A DNA stretch of 64,000 bases from Sphingomonas carotinifaciens (GTDB lineage Bacteria > Pseudomonadota > Alphaproteobacteria > Sphingomonadales > Sphingomonadaceae), in NCBI RefSeq assembly GCF_009789535.1, contig NZ_WSUT01000005.1, positions 1 through 64,000 of the forward strand. The letters are read 5' to 3'. Positions 26,150 to 33,223 of the stretch are shown here, piece after piece. How positions within the stretch are numbered: the stretch's first letter is position 1; each line of letters begins with the position of its first letter. A program made the position numbers and the translations under genes. The notes under the pieces are model-generated. The model was given only the letters and a program-made list of their open reading frames with translations, did no database searches and was not told the origin of the DNA.

Positions 26150-28075
26150 ATGGACTTCAGCCGGGACAGCGACATGACCACCGACACGATCGACAAGGGC
26201 CAGACCAGCATGGCGCTCGACACCACCCCTGCCCCCGCGGCAGCGGACAGCAAGGCGATTCGGCCCCAGCCCTATCCGGTCGAGGTCGATCACGCGCGCG
26301 ACGCGAACCTGACCGATTTCGGCAAGGAGACGCTGAAGGACCGCTATCTGCTCCCGGGCGAGAGCTTCCAGGACCTGTTCGTCCGTGTCGCCTCCGCCTA
26401 TGCCGATGACGCCGCCCATGCGCAGCGTCTGTACGACTATATCTCGAAGCTGTGGTTCATGCCCGCCACCCCCGTTCTGTCGAACGGCGGCACCGGGCGC
26501 GGCCTGCCCATCTCCTGCTATCTGAACTCGGTGCCGGACAGCCTGAACGGCATCGTCGACACCTGGAACGAGAATGTGTGGCTGGCCTCGCGCGGCGGCG
26601 GCATCGGCACCTATTGGGGCAATGTCCGCGGCATCGGCGAGCCGGTCGGCCTGAACGGCAAGACCAGCGGCATCATCCCGTTCGTCCGGGTCATGGATTC
26701 GCTGACGCTGGCGATCAGCCAGGGATCGCTGCGCCGCGGCTCGGCCGCCTGCTATCTCGACATCTCGCATCCCGAGATCGAGGAGTTCCTGGAGATCCGC
26801 AAACCCAGCGGAGACTTCAACCGCAAGGCGCTCAACCTTCATCACGGCGTCCTCATCCCCGACGCCTTCATGGAAGCGGTGCGCGACGGCGCCGAATGGC
26901 AGCTCAAGAGCCCCAAGACGGGCGAGGTCCGTGCCACGCTCGACGCGCGCTCGCTCTTCCAGAAGCTGGTCGAAACCCGCCTCCAGACCGGCGAGCCGTA
27001 CATCGTCTTTGCCGATCACGTGAACTCGACCATGCCCAAGCATCATCGCGATCTGGGCCTGAAGGTATCGACCTCGAACCTGTGCTCGGAAATCACGCTG
27101 CCGACCGGCGTCGATCACCTCGGCAACGACCGTACCGCGGTCTGCTGCCTGTCCTCGCTCAACCTGGAAACCTGGGACCAGTGGAAGGACGACAAGCAGT
27201 TCATCGAGGACGTGATGCGCTTCCTCGACAATGTGTTGCAGGACTATATCGACCGGCACGAGCCGGGCATGGAGCGCGCCGCCTATTCCGCGGGGCGCGA
27301 GCGTTCGGTGGGCCTCGGCGTCATGGGCTTCCACTCCTTCCTCCAGGCGCGCGGCATCCCGTTCGAGGGTGCGATGGCCAAGTCGTGGAACCTGCGCATG
27401 TTCAAGCATGTCAACGCGCAGGTGAACCAGGCGTCGATGACGCTGGCGGTCGAGCGCGGGCCCTGCCCCGACGCCGCCGATGTCGGCGTGATGGAGCGTT
27501 TCTCATGCAAGATGGCGATCGCGCCGACCGCGTCGATCTCGATCATCTGCGGCGGCACCAGCGCCTGCATCGAGCCGATCCCGGCCAATATCTACACCCA
27601 CAAGACGCTTTCGGGCAGCTTCGCGGTCAAGAACCCGTATCTGGAAAAGCTGCTCAACCAGAAGAGCAAGAATTCCGAGGCGGTGTGGAGCTCGATCCTG
27701 GAGCATGGCGGCTCGGTCCAGCATCTCGACTTCCTGACCCAGGAGGAAAAGGATGTGTACAAGACCAGCTTCGAGATCGACCAGCGCTGGCTGCTCGAAC
27801 TGGCCGGTGACCGCACGCCGTTCATCGACCAGGCACAGTCGCTCAACCTGTTCATCCCGGCCGATGTCGAGAAGTGGGACCTGCTGATGCTCCACTTCCG
27901 CGCCTGGGAACTGGGCATCAAGTCGCTCTATTATCTGCGTTCCAAGTCCGTCCAGCGCGCCGGCTTCGCCGGTTCGGAAGGGTCGGGCGGCGTCGAGGCG
28001 GACAACACGATCGACAAGCCGAAGTTCGATCTGGGCGAGTCCACCGACTATGACGAATGCCTGGCGTGTCAGTGA
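26150..28075 (+). CDS. nrdA: Ribonucleoside-diphosphate reductase, class I, large subunit
   Basis: 641 aa from ATG 26150 (AAGGAG 10 nt upstream). It reduces ribonucleotides to deoxyribonucleotides with NrdB. The catalytic set is visible: Cys in LPISCYLNS, NLCSE (Asn-x-Cys-x-Glu), Cys in AVCCLSSLN, and the glycine-rich SRGGGIGTYWGN region. The C-terminal redox pair is DECLACQ (C-x2-C). The first 60 residues lack an ATP-cone, and the protein is over 100 residues shorter than Escherichia coli NrdA, so dATP feedback through a cone is not expected from this subunit. nrdB follows only after a 1.1-kb interruption. Confidence 0.96.
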   Translation: MDFSRDSDMTTDTIDKGQTSMALDTTPAPAAADSKAIRPQPYPVEVDHARDANLTDFGKETLKDRYLLPGESFQDLFVRVASAYADDAAHAQRLYDYISKLWFMPATPVLSNGGTGRGLPISCYLNSVPDSLNGIVDTWNENVWLASRGGGIGTYWGNVRGIGEPVGLNGKTSGIIPFVRVMDSLTLAISQGSLRRGSAACYLDISHPEIEEFLEIRKPSGDFNRKALNLHHGVLIPDAFMEAVRDGAEWQLKSPKTGEVRATLDARSLFQKLVETRLQTGEPYIVFADHVNSTMPKHHRDLGLKVSTSNLCSEITLPTGVDHLGNDRTAVCCLSSLNLETWDQWKDDKQFIEDVMRFLDNVLQDYIDRHEPGMERAAYSAGRERSVGLGVMGFHSFLQARGIPFEGAMAKSWNLRMFKHVNAQVNQASMTLAVERGPCPDAADVGVMERFSCKMAIAPTASISIICGGTSACIEPIPANIYTHKTLSGSFAVKNPYLEKLLNQKSKNSEAVWSSILEHGGSVQHLDFLTQEEKDVYKTSFEIDQRWLLELAGDRTPFIDQAQSLNLFIPADVEKWDLLMLHFRAWELGIKSLYYLRSKSVQRAGFAGSEGSGGVEADNTIDKPKFDLGESTDYDECLACQ

Positions 28076-28082
28076 GGTGATC

Positions 28083-28175
28083 GGGCGAGGGTAGCGGATT
28101 GCCCTCGCCCTGAACGCCTCTCCCATCGGGAGAGGAAGGGGCCCGCCCGGCAAGGCCGGGTGGGAAGGTGAGGGC
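28083..28175. repeat. Palindromic repeat, left flank of DUF559 cassette
   Basis: Three stems in a row: GGGCGAGGG/CCCTCGCCC (28083-28091/28102-28110), CCTCTCCC/GGGAGAGG (28117-28124/28128-28135) and CCCGCCCGGC/GCCGGGTGGG (28142-28151/28155-28164). The tail GGTGAGGGCGAG runs straight into the ATG at 28179 and can act as its ribosome site. The first stem may also terminate nrdA transcripts. Confidence 0.7.
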
Positions 28176-28178
28176 GAG

Positions 28179-28564
28179 ATGAAGCTCTACGATCAGCAAC
28201 CGGGTGGCACGACCGCCAAAGCCCGTCAGCTTCGTCGCGAGGCCCCCGCGCCCGAACGCCGCCTGTTGCGCGCTCTGCGCGAAAGTCTTCCCGCCCTGAA
28301 ATGGCGCCATCAGGTCCCTGTCGGCCCTTCTTATGCTGACATATTCTGTTTTCGGAACGTCTCGTGATCGAAGTCGATGGTGATACGCATGGCTTGACCG
28401 CCCCTGCCGATGCCTCGCGCGCGGCACTGATGGCGCATGCCGGGTATCGCACGCTTCGTATCGCGAACGGCGACGTCACCAACAATCTTGACGGCGTTCT
28501 CGCCCATATCGCGTCGCATTTCGGTGTCCGGCATATGGCAAAGGAAAAGGGCGGCACCGCATGA
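28179..28564 (+). pseudogene. DUF559 (Vsr-like) endonuclease, frameshifted
   Basis: Two adjacent frames together make one DUF559 protein of about 128 aa. The first (28179-28367) reads TTAKARQLRREAPAPERRLLRALRESLPALKWRHQVPVGPSYADIFCF. The second, shifted by one base, continues LVIEVDGDTHGL...ALMAHAGYRTLRIANGDVTNNLDGVLAHI. The break lies between about 28346 and 28364, between the ADIFC and VIEVDGDTH halves of the nuclease core, so the active site is split. Either the gene is dead, or there is a sequencing error or programmed shift. It sits exactly between two inverted palindromic repeats inside the nrdA-nrdB interval. Confidence 0.78.
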
Positions 28565-28571
28565 CCGGCAC

Positions 28572-28630
28572 CGCCCTCACCCTTCCGCGGCCTGTCGGCC
28601 GCTCCCTCCCTCTCCCGGCGGGAGAGGGAC
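28572..28630. repeat. Palindromic repeat, right flank of DUF559 cassette (inverted)
   Basis: Begins CGCCCTCACCCTTCC, the reverse complement of the tail of the left repeat, then GCGGCC/GGCCGC (28587-28592/28597-28602) and TCCCTCTCCC/GGGAGAGGGA (28607-28616/28620-28629). It starts 8 nt after the DUF559 stop and ends just before the DUF2171 gene's stop side. Confidence 0.7.
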
Positions 28631-28638
28631 GTGACGGA

Positions 28639-28887
28639 TCACTCCGTCTCTTCGAACGTCACCGCTTCGGCGCCGTTGGCGGAAAGGCGGACCTTGCCGT
28701 CCTCGATGTCCGCGACCAGGCCGACCGAGATGTAATGATGCTTGGCGCCCTGCCCGTCCTCGGTCTGCGGCGAATCGTTCTTCGTCAGCTTGATGCGGTC
28801 ACCTTCGACATGGTCGACGGTGCCGACATGCGTGCCGTCCGCGCCGATGACTTCTGCGTGTTCCTGGATCTGGCTGATATCGACCAT
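28639..28887 (-). CDS. DUF2171 family protein
   Basis: 82 aa from MVDISQIQEHAEVIG, with AGGAGG 6 nt upstream. The ISQIQEHAEVIGADGTHVGTVDHVEGDRIKLTK start and the HHYISVGLVADIEDGKVRLS core are typical of DUF2171, a small PRC-barrel-like family often linked to stress or general response in alphaproteobacteria. Function unknown. The gene points against nrdA and nrdB, so its presence between them rules out a simple nrdA-nrdB operon. Confidence 0.82.
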   Translation of the reverse strand: MVDISQIQEHAEVIGADGTHVGTVDHVEGDRIKLTKNDSPQTEDGQGAKHHYISVGLVADIEDGKVRLSANGAEAVTFEETE

Positions 28888-28946
28888 CGTTTTCCTCCTG
28901 TGATGGGTTCGACGTGCCAACGCACCGCACCCGAAATGGTGGCATC

Positions 28947-29144
28947 GTGACCGGCTGGGCGATCATGTATATCGTCGCCGGCGTGCTCGCCCTGATCGGC
29001 GGCGCGCTGCTGCTGGCGCTCACCCGTCCGCAAAGCGCGGGCAAGGTCTATGCCTATCGCATGATCGGCATCATGGCGCTGGCCGGCGCCGCCTCGCTCG
29101 CCGCCTCCGCCGCGGCGCTCAAGGCATGGAGCATCGCGCCATGA
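28947..29144 (+). CDS. Small two-helix membrane protein
   Basis: 65 aa from GTG 28947 (an upstream GTG at 28914 is possible). Two hydrophobic segments: WAIMYIVAGVLALIGGALLLAL and MIGIMALAGAASLAASAAALKAW, with a short basic loop. No family recognised. Its stop overlaps an in-frame upstream ATG of nrdB (ATGA at 29141), so the two may be translationally coupled. Its start region is divergent from DUF2171. Confidence 0.6.
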   Translation: MTGWAIMYIVAGVLALIGGALLLALTRPQSAGKVYAYRMIGIMALAGAASLAASAAALKAWSIAP

Positions 29145-29200
29145 CTGCGACGCCACCGGCGCCGCCCATTCCTTCCCCTTCTTCGTACCGGAGTAATCCC

Positions 29201-30259
29201 ATGTCCCTCCTTCAGGCCTCCAAGCAGTACAAGCCGTTCGAATACCCCTGGGCGTTCGAGTTCTGGAAGCGTCAGCAGCAGCTCCACTGGCTCCCCGAAG
29301 AGGTGCCGCTGGGCGAGGATTGCCGCGACTGGGCGCAGAAGCTGTCGGATCACGAGCGCAACCTGCTCACCCAGATCTTCCGCTTCTTCACCCAGGCCGA
29401 TGTCGAGGTGCAGGACTGCTACCACGAGAAATACGGCCGCGTGTTCAAGCCGACCGAGATCAAGATGATGCTGACCGCGTTCAGCAACATGGAGACGGTG
29501 CACATCGCCGCCTACAGCCATCTGCTCGACACGATCGGCATGCCCGAAAGCGAGTATGGCGCCTTCCTCGAATATGCCGAGATGAAGGAAAAGCATGATT
29601 ACATGCAGAATTTCGGCGTCGATTCGGACGAGGACATCGCCCGCACGCTGGCCATGTTCGGCGGCTTCACCGAGGGCGTTCAGCTGTTCGCCTCGTTCGC
29701 GATGCTGATGAACTTCCCGCGCTTCAACAAGATGAAGGGCATGGGCCAGATCGTCACCTGGTCGATCCGCGACGAAAGCCTGCACTGCGAGGGCATCATC
29801 AAGATGTTCCACACCTTCTGCCACGAGCGTCAGTGCCTGACCAAGGCGGTGAAGGACGACATCGCCGATGTCTGCCAGACGACGATTCGCCTGGAGGATA
29901 ATTTCATCGACCTCGCCTTCGAAATGGGCCCGGTCGAGGGGATGAAGCCCAAGGAGATCAAGAAGTATATCCGCTATATCGCCGACTGGCGGATGGGCCA
30001 GCTCGGCCTGAAGCCGATCTACATGATCGACGAGCATCCCCTGCCCTGGCTCGCGCCGATGCTGAACGGCGTCGAGCACGCCAACTTCTTCGAGCAGCGC
30101 GCCACCGAATATTCCAAGGCCGCGACCAAGGGCCAGTGGAACGACGTGTGGGATTCGTTCGACAAGCGCCAAAAGGCCAAGGGCGCCAAGCCGGCGAACG
30201 AGGAAGCTCCCGCGGGCATGGGCGACATGTTCTCGCAAGCCGGGGTGGCTGCCGCGTAA
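29201..30259 (+). CDS. nrdB: Ribonucleoside-diphosphate reductase, class I, small subunit
   Basis: 352 aa from MSLLQASKQYKPFEYPWAFEFW; GGAG lies 8 nt before this ATG. An in-frame ATG at 29141 would add a low-complexity Pro/Ser leader. It houses the di-metal site and tyrosyl radical: ligands in FSNMETVHIAAY (Glu, His and the radical Tyr four after His) and SIRDESLHCEG (Glu, His), plus Asp in TQADVEVQD. No N-terminal ATP-cone, so neither subunit of this enzyme carries that allosteric module. A hairpin follows the gene. Confidence 0.96.
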   Translation: MSLLQASKQYKPFEYPWAFEFWKRQQQLHWLPEEVPLGEDCRDWAQKLSDHERNLLTQIFRFFTQADVEVQDCYHEKYGRVFKPTEIKMMLTAFSNMETVHIAAYSHLLDTIGMPESEYGAFLEYAEMKEKHDYMQNFGVDSDEDIARTLAMFGGFTEGVQLFASFAMLMNFPRFNKMKGMGQIVTWSIRDESLHCEGIIKMFHTFCHERQCLTKAVKDDIADVCQTTIRLEDNFIDLAFEMGPVEGMKPKEIKKYIRYIADWRMGQLGLKPIYMIDEHPLPWLAPMLNGVEHANFFEQRATEYSKAATKGQWNDVWDSFDKRQKAKGAKPANEEAPAGMGDMFSQAGVAAA

Positions 30260-30281
30260 GCGCTTTTTCTCAAGTTCCAGC

Positions 30282-30320
30282 GGGAGTGGCGCCAATGCTA
30301 TTAGCATCTCCGTCACTCCC
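30282..30320. terminator. Hairpin after nrdB
   Basis: GGGAGTG (30282-30288) pairs with CACTCCC (30314-30320); inside, ATGCTA/TAGCAT (30295-30300/30302-30307) forms an upper stem. It lies 23 nt after the nrdB stop. No T run follows. Confidence 0.55.
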
Positions 30321-30345
30321 TACACTCTTTAGGAAGGAGACCCGC

Positions 30346-30360
30346 ATGAGTACAGGCTAA
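30346..30360 (+). other. Four-codon ORF (MSTG) with strong ribosome site
   Basis: AGGAAGGAGA ends 5 nt before ATG-AGT-ACA-GGC-TAA. The Shine-Dalgarno is better than that of most genes here, yet the frame stops after four codons. It could be a minimal leader or the decayed start of a lost gene. It precedes the lower-GC gene at 30519. Confidence 0.35.
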
Positions 30361-30518
30361 CCGCAGGCCAACATGACAAGGCGTGAAAACGGGCTATTGC
30401 ACATAGACTTAACAGAACGCTCAACCGGAATACTGGAGGCTAGTAAGTTTTCTCTCGCAATCAGCAGGACAAACGATCGCCTGTAAGGTTGGATATATCC
30501 GGGATGATGGAGTTTGAC

Positions 30519-30692
30519 ATGACTTCACTAACCTTCTGGACGTCCATGGATCGCGACTTCATGTGGCGCTGGCACTGCTTTGACGGTAAGAATGTGGCGA
30601 TGCATTCCACCGAGAGCTACTTCAATCGGTCTGATGCCGAGATTGCCATTGCTCAAGCAAAGCGTCAGATGATCCAGGCACTAGCCAGTTGA
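30519..30692 (+). CDS. 57-aa protein in lower-GC patch, weakly YegP/DUF1508-like
   Basis: Starts MTSLTFWTSMDRDF with GGAG 6 nt before the ATG; earlier in-frame ATGs at 30504 and 30507 are weaker. Base composition is visibly more AT-rich than neighbours. The WRWHCFDGKNVAMHSTESYFNRSDAEIAIAQAKRQ pattern recalls a single DUF1508 (YegP) unit (W-R-x-x...G-x-x-x-A-x-S-x-x-x-Y...A-x-x-x-I-x-x-x-K), a small family of unknown function. That resemblance is tentative. It is followed by a perfect palindrome. Confidence 0.55.
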   Translation: MTSLTFWTSMDRDFMWRWHCFDGKNVAMHSTESYFNRSDAEIAIAQAKRQMIQALAS

Positions 30693-30695
30693 GCG

Positions 30696-30721
30696 GGCGG
30701 GCAATCACGTGATTGCCCGCC
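30696..30721. terminator. Perfect 26-bp palindrome after the 57-aa gene
   Basis: GGCGGGCAATCAC is followed immediately by its reverse complement GTGATTGCCCGCC, starting 3 nt after the stop. It is placed as a terminator for both this gene and the convergent thermonuclease gene. There is no spacer, so it could also be a protein site. Confidence 0.6.
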
Positions 30722-30744
30722 TTCAACCCAAAATATATAACTGG

Positions 30745-31305
30745 TCAACACCACCCCCGCCGCTTGCCCCCTGCATAGGGCCGCGCCAGCCCCTCCTCGA
30801 CGAGTTGCGCGCCCAGCGACACGCCGTCGCGGCTGACCACCGCCAGCTTGCGCCCATATTTGTCGCGCGCGCGGGGCTGCGGCTCCATCACGAACGGCCC
30901 TGCGCTCAACAGTTCACGCATCCGCTCCGTCGCCGCCTCGCCCTTGCGCGCCTCGGCGGCGCAGCGGGGCGGGTGCGTTTCCGGCGTGTCGATGTCGGCG
31001 ATGCGGATGGTATCGCCGCCCATGCGGAACGTGTCGCCATCCACGACGCAGTCCGCCCGTTCCCCCCGCCGGCAACGGACGAACCGGCCGCTCGCCGCCT
31101 CGCCCATCGGCGCCCACTGGCCCGGCCACAGGCGGCGCAGCACGCGTTCCAGATCGGTCACGCCGATCTCCCCCGCCACCGCATCGCCCACCTGCCGCCA
31201 GTCCGCGACATGCGGCAGGGCCAGCCCCAGCGCCAGTCCGATCAGGACGAGGCGCCCGTCACGCAGGAAACCACCCGACGAAACCCGCAAACCACTTCGT
31301 GCCAT
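30745..31305 (-). CDS. Membrane-anchored thermonuclease (SNase-like)
   Basis: 186 aa. An N-terminal hydrophobic anchor (about 15-35, RLVLIGLALGLALPHVADW) and an SNase domain from about residue 80: DCVVDGDTFRMGGDTIRIADIDTPETHPPRC, then EARKGEAATERMRELL, and RDKYGRKLAVVSRDG...LVEEGLARPYAGG. The DGDT, IDTPE and DKYGR marks give the calcium-dependent nuclease core. It probably acts in the periplasm. An HNH gene lies 41 bp upstream on the same strand. Confidence 0.85.
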   Translation of the reverse strand: MARSGLRVSSGGFLRDGRLVLIGLALGLALPHVADWRQVGDAVAGEIGVTDLERVLRRLWPGQWAPMGEAASGRFVRCRRGERADCVVDGDTFRMGGDTIRIADIDTPETHPPRCAAEARKGEAATERMRELLSAGPFVMEPQPRARDKYGRKLAVVSRDGVSLGAQLVEEGLARPYAGGKRRGWC

Positions 31306-31346
31306 AACAATGCGTTAGGAGTCGGCCTGCGTTACAGCAACCAGCC

Positions 31347-31688
31347 TTAGCCTTGCATTTTCCGTGTCGGCGCATGGAAGTCGGGCGGCTTGTTGGCAAT
31401 CCACCTCAGGTAACGCGCCATATCCTCGCGCGCGCGCAGGGTTTCCAGGTCGGCGAAATGCCGCGCCAGATCCGCATTGGAGACGAGCGCATGGATGGTG
31501 CGGTGGCAGATCGGATGCACCGGCACCGTCTCGCGTCCGCCCTCGCTCTTGGGCACGACATGGTGCCATTCCACCCGGCGCCCCAGCATACGGCCGCAAA
31601 GCGCGCACAGCCCGGCATCGGATACCACCGCCGCCGCCCTCGCTTCCCCAGCCGCCAACGCCGCCTTGCGCTTCACCCGTCCGCTCAT
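31347..31688 (-). CDS. HNH endonuclease family protein
   Basis: 113 aa. Cys pair CALCGR, the HNH core EWHHVVPKSEGGRET and VHPICHRTIHALVS give a small zinc-supported HNH nuclease. Standalone members of this size occur in mobile elements, restriction systems and as orphan genes; nothing beside it settles which. It may share a transcript with the thermonuclease gene downstream. Confidence 0.82.
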   Translation of the reverse strand: MSGRVKRKAALAAGEARAAAVVSDAGLCALCGRMLGRRVEWHHVVPKSEGGRETVPVHPICHRTIHALVSNADLARHFADLETLRAREDMARYLRWIANKPPDFHAPTRKMQG

Positions 31689-31716
31689 GCCGCCGATATG
31701 GGGTGGCGCACGCGCA

Positions 31717-31753
31717 AAAGAAAACGGGGCCCGGCACCTGGCCGGACCCCGTT
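31717..31753 (-). terminator. Terminator of the outer-membrane protein gene
   Basis: Read on the minus strand, AACGGGG-T-CCGGCC pairs with GCCGGGCCCCGTT and is followed by a T-rich run, 43 nt after the stop at 31797. Confidence 0.8.
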
Positions 31754-31796
31754 GATGTACGCGGTACTGGTACGCTTTTACTGGATCGGTAAACGA

Positions 31797-32402
31797 TCAG
31801 AAGTGTGCGACGACACCCGCGGTCGGGCGGAAGCTGTCCGCGTCGCCGAAGGTCGAAACCTCGAAGCGGAAACGCAGGCCCGAGTTGCCAGTGATGCCGC
31901 CCAGACCGATGTCCTTCGGGCCGACCTCAGCGCCGACACCATAGGTCATCGCGTGGAAGTCCGGGCTGTCGTTGCCGTAGCGGGCGAAGTTCACCCAGCG
32001 ATAGCCGACCTTGCCGTAGAACAGGCCGCTCTCGCCCGAACGGAAGCCGAAGCGGCCGGCGGCGCCGTAGCCCCAGTCGATCGCGCCGTCGACGCCCTTC
32101 ATGGCCTCACCCTCGGCACCGACGAACACCGGGCCCAGCGGCACATTCACGCCGACGATGCCGTTGACGATCGCGCCCTGCAGCTTGCGGCCGCCGATCG
32201 CGGTGTCGGGGATGCCGTGACCGACGCGGCGGTCGAAACCTTCCCAGCCGCCCATCACCGCCACATACGGCTCGAACCCGAACGCCTTGGTGCCGTCCGG
32301 CGCCGTCGCGGGGGCCGACGAGTCGGAATAGGTGTCCTGGGCCGCTGCGGGAACGGCGACGAACGCGGCCGCAATCGCGGCTGCGAGGGAAAGCTTACGC
32401 AT
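31797..32402 (-). CDS. Opacity-type outer-membrane beta-barrel protein
   Basis: 201 aa with a signal peptide (MRKLSLAAAIAAAFVAVPAAAQ). The rest alternates in short beta strands: FEPYVAVMGGWEGFDRRV, GIVGVNVPLGPVFVGAEGEA, GRFGFRSGESGLFYGKVGYRWVNF, AMTYGVGAEVG, and it ends in AGVVAHF with the C-terminal Phe that outer-membrane assembly needs. It fits the 8-strand OmpA/opacity-like porin fold common in sphingomonads. It has its own promoter region and terminator. Confidence 0.85.
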   Translation of the reverse strand: MRKLSLAAAIAAAFVAVPAAAQDTYSDSSAPATAPDGTKAFGFEPYVAVMGGWEGFDRRVGHGIPDTAIGGRKLQGAIVNGIVGVNVPLGPVFVGAEGEAMKGVDGAIDWGYGAAGRFGFRSGESGLFYGKVGYRWVNFARYGNDSPDFHAMTYGVGAEVGPKDIGLGGITGNSGLRFRFEVSTFGDADSFRPTAGVVAHF

Positions 32403-32812
32403 GAGAGATACCCTTCTTCTTCTATTTGGGGGGCCGCGATCCAGTGTGCCGCGTGGCCCGTGACCCGCTTAACCGCGCAAGCCCGCGGGAGTTGCACAAA
32501 GATGATCCCGGATGGGTGCCTTTTCCGAGGGTGTTGCTGCGACGCAACAGTTCCTGTCACTTGCATTAACGGATTATGGACGTGGCGTGGCGATGCCGCG
32601 GCGGCGCCTTGAAATTGGCGGTTTTGCGTCAATAATGAGGCACCGCTGAACCTGTCTGAGGTTGTATGCCGCCCGATGCTGCCAAGAATCACATGGGCAG
32701 GCGTGCAAATCCGCCACGCGTCATGGTGCGGAGCAACGCTACCTCGTTGTGAAGACATAAAAAAACCGGCGCTCCATCGAATGGAACGCCGGCTTCGATA
32801 ACGCGTGTGGTA
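32403..32812. other. 410-bp intergenic region
   Basis: No supported gene. It contains the imperfect palindrome TGTTGC-N6-GCAACA (32532-32549), a possible operator for the outer-membrane protein gene that starts at 32402 on the minus strand, and the acidic-protein terminator at its right end. Nothing else was recognised. Confidence 0.4.
32759..32792 (-). terminator. Rho-independent terminator of the acidic-protein gene
   Basis: On the minus strand CCGGCG...CGCCGG (32766-32771/32787-32792), with inner TCCAT/ATGGA, is followed by seven T residues. It lies 20 nt after the stop at 32813. Confidence 0.88.
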
Positions 32813-33154
32813 TCAGGGACGCAGCGCGGCATCATCCTTGTCGTCGAGTTCGTCATCCTCGACGGTATCGGCGTCGAAATCGTCCTGAACGTCGTCCTCG
32901 TCGATATCGTCCTCGTCCATGGTCACCGTGGCGTCGCTTTCGCCCACCTCTTCGGAATCCATGTCCAGTTCGTCGATCGGCTCGTCCTCGGCATCGTCGT
33001 CGCCCAGATCGGGATCGACATCGGTCAGCAGCACGCCGTCGGTCGGGCCGTTGCGCGTCGCTTCCAGGATCTCGGCGCGCTGGCTTTCGTCATAGCCTTC
33101 CTCGTCCCAGCCGTCGTCGCCCGTGCCCCGGCCCTGAACCTGATGTCCGCCCAT
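32813..33154 (-). CDS. Highly acidic small protein
   Basis: 113 aa from MGGHQVQGRGTGDDGWDEEGYDESQR, AAGGAG 7 nt upstream. From residue 45 onward the chain is dominated by Asp and Glu (DPDLGDDDAEDEPIDELDMD, DEDDIDEDDVQDDFDAD), so it is strongly negative and probably unstructured alone. Such tails bind basic proteins, metals or act as nucleic-acid mimics. The GWDEEGYDESQRAEILEATRNGPTDGVLLTDVDPD N-terminal part looks like the conserved segment. It has a good terminator and ribosome site. Confidence 0.7.
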   Translation of the reverse strand: MGGHQVQGRGTGDDGWDEEGYDESQRAEILEATRNGPTDGVLLTDVDPDLGDDDAEDEPIDELDMDSEEVGESDATVTMDEDDIDEDDVQDDFDADTVEDDELDDKDDAALRP

Positions 33155-33223
33155 GATCGACTCCTTCTCCACAACCCATGCAAATCGTGGAGGTCGAACG
33201 GCGGGGCGCCGGGCCGGGTTCCG

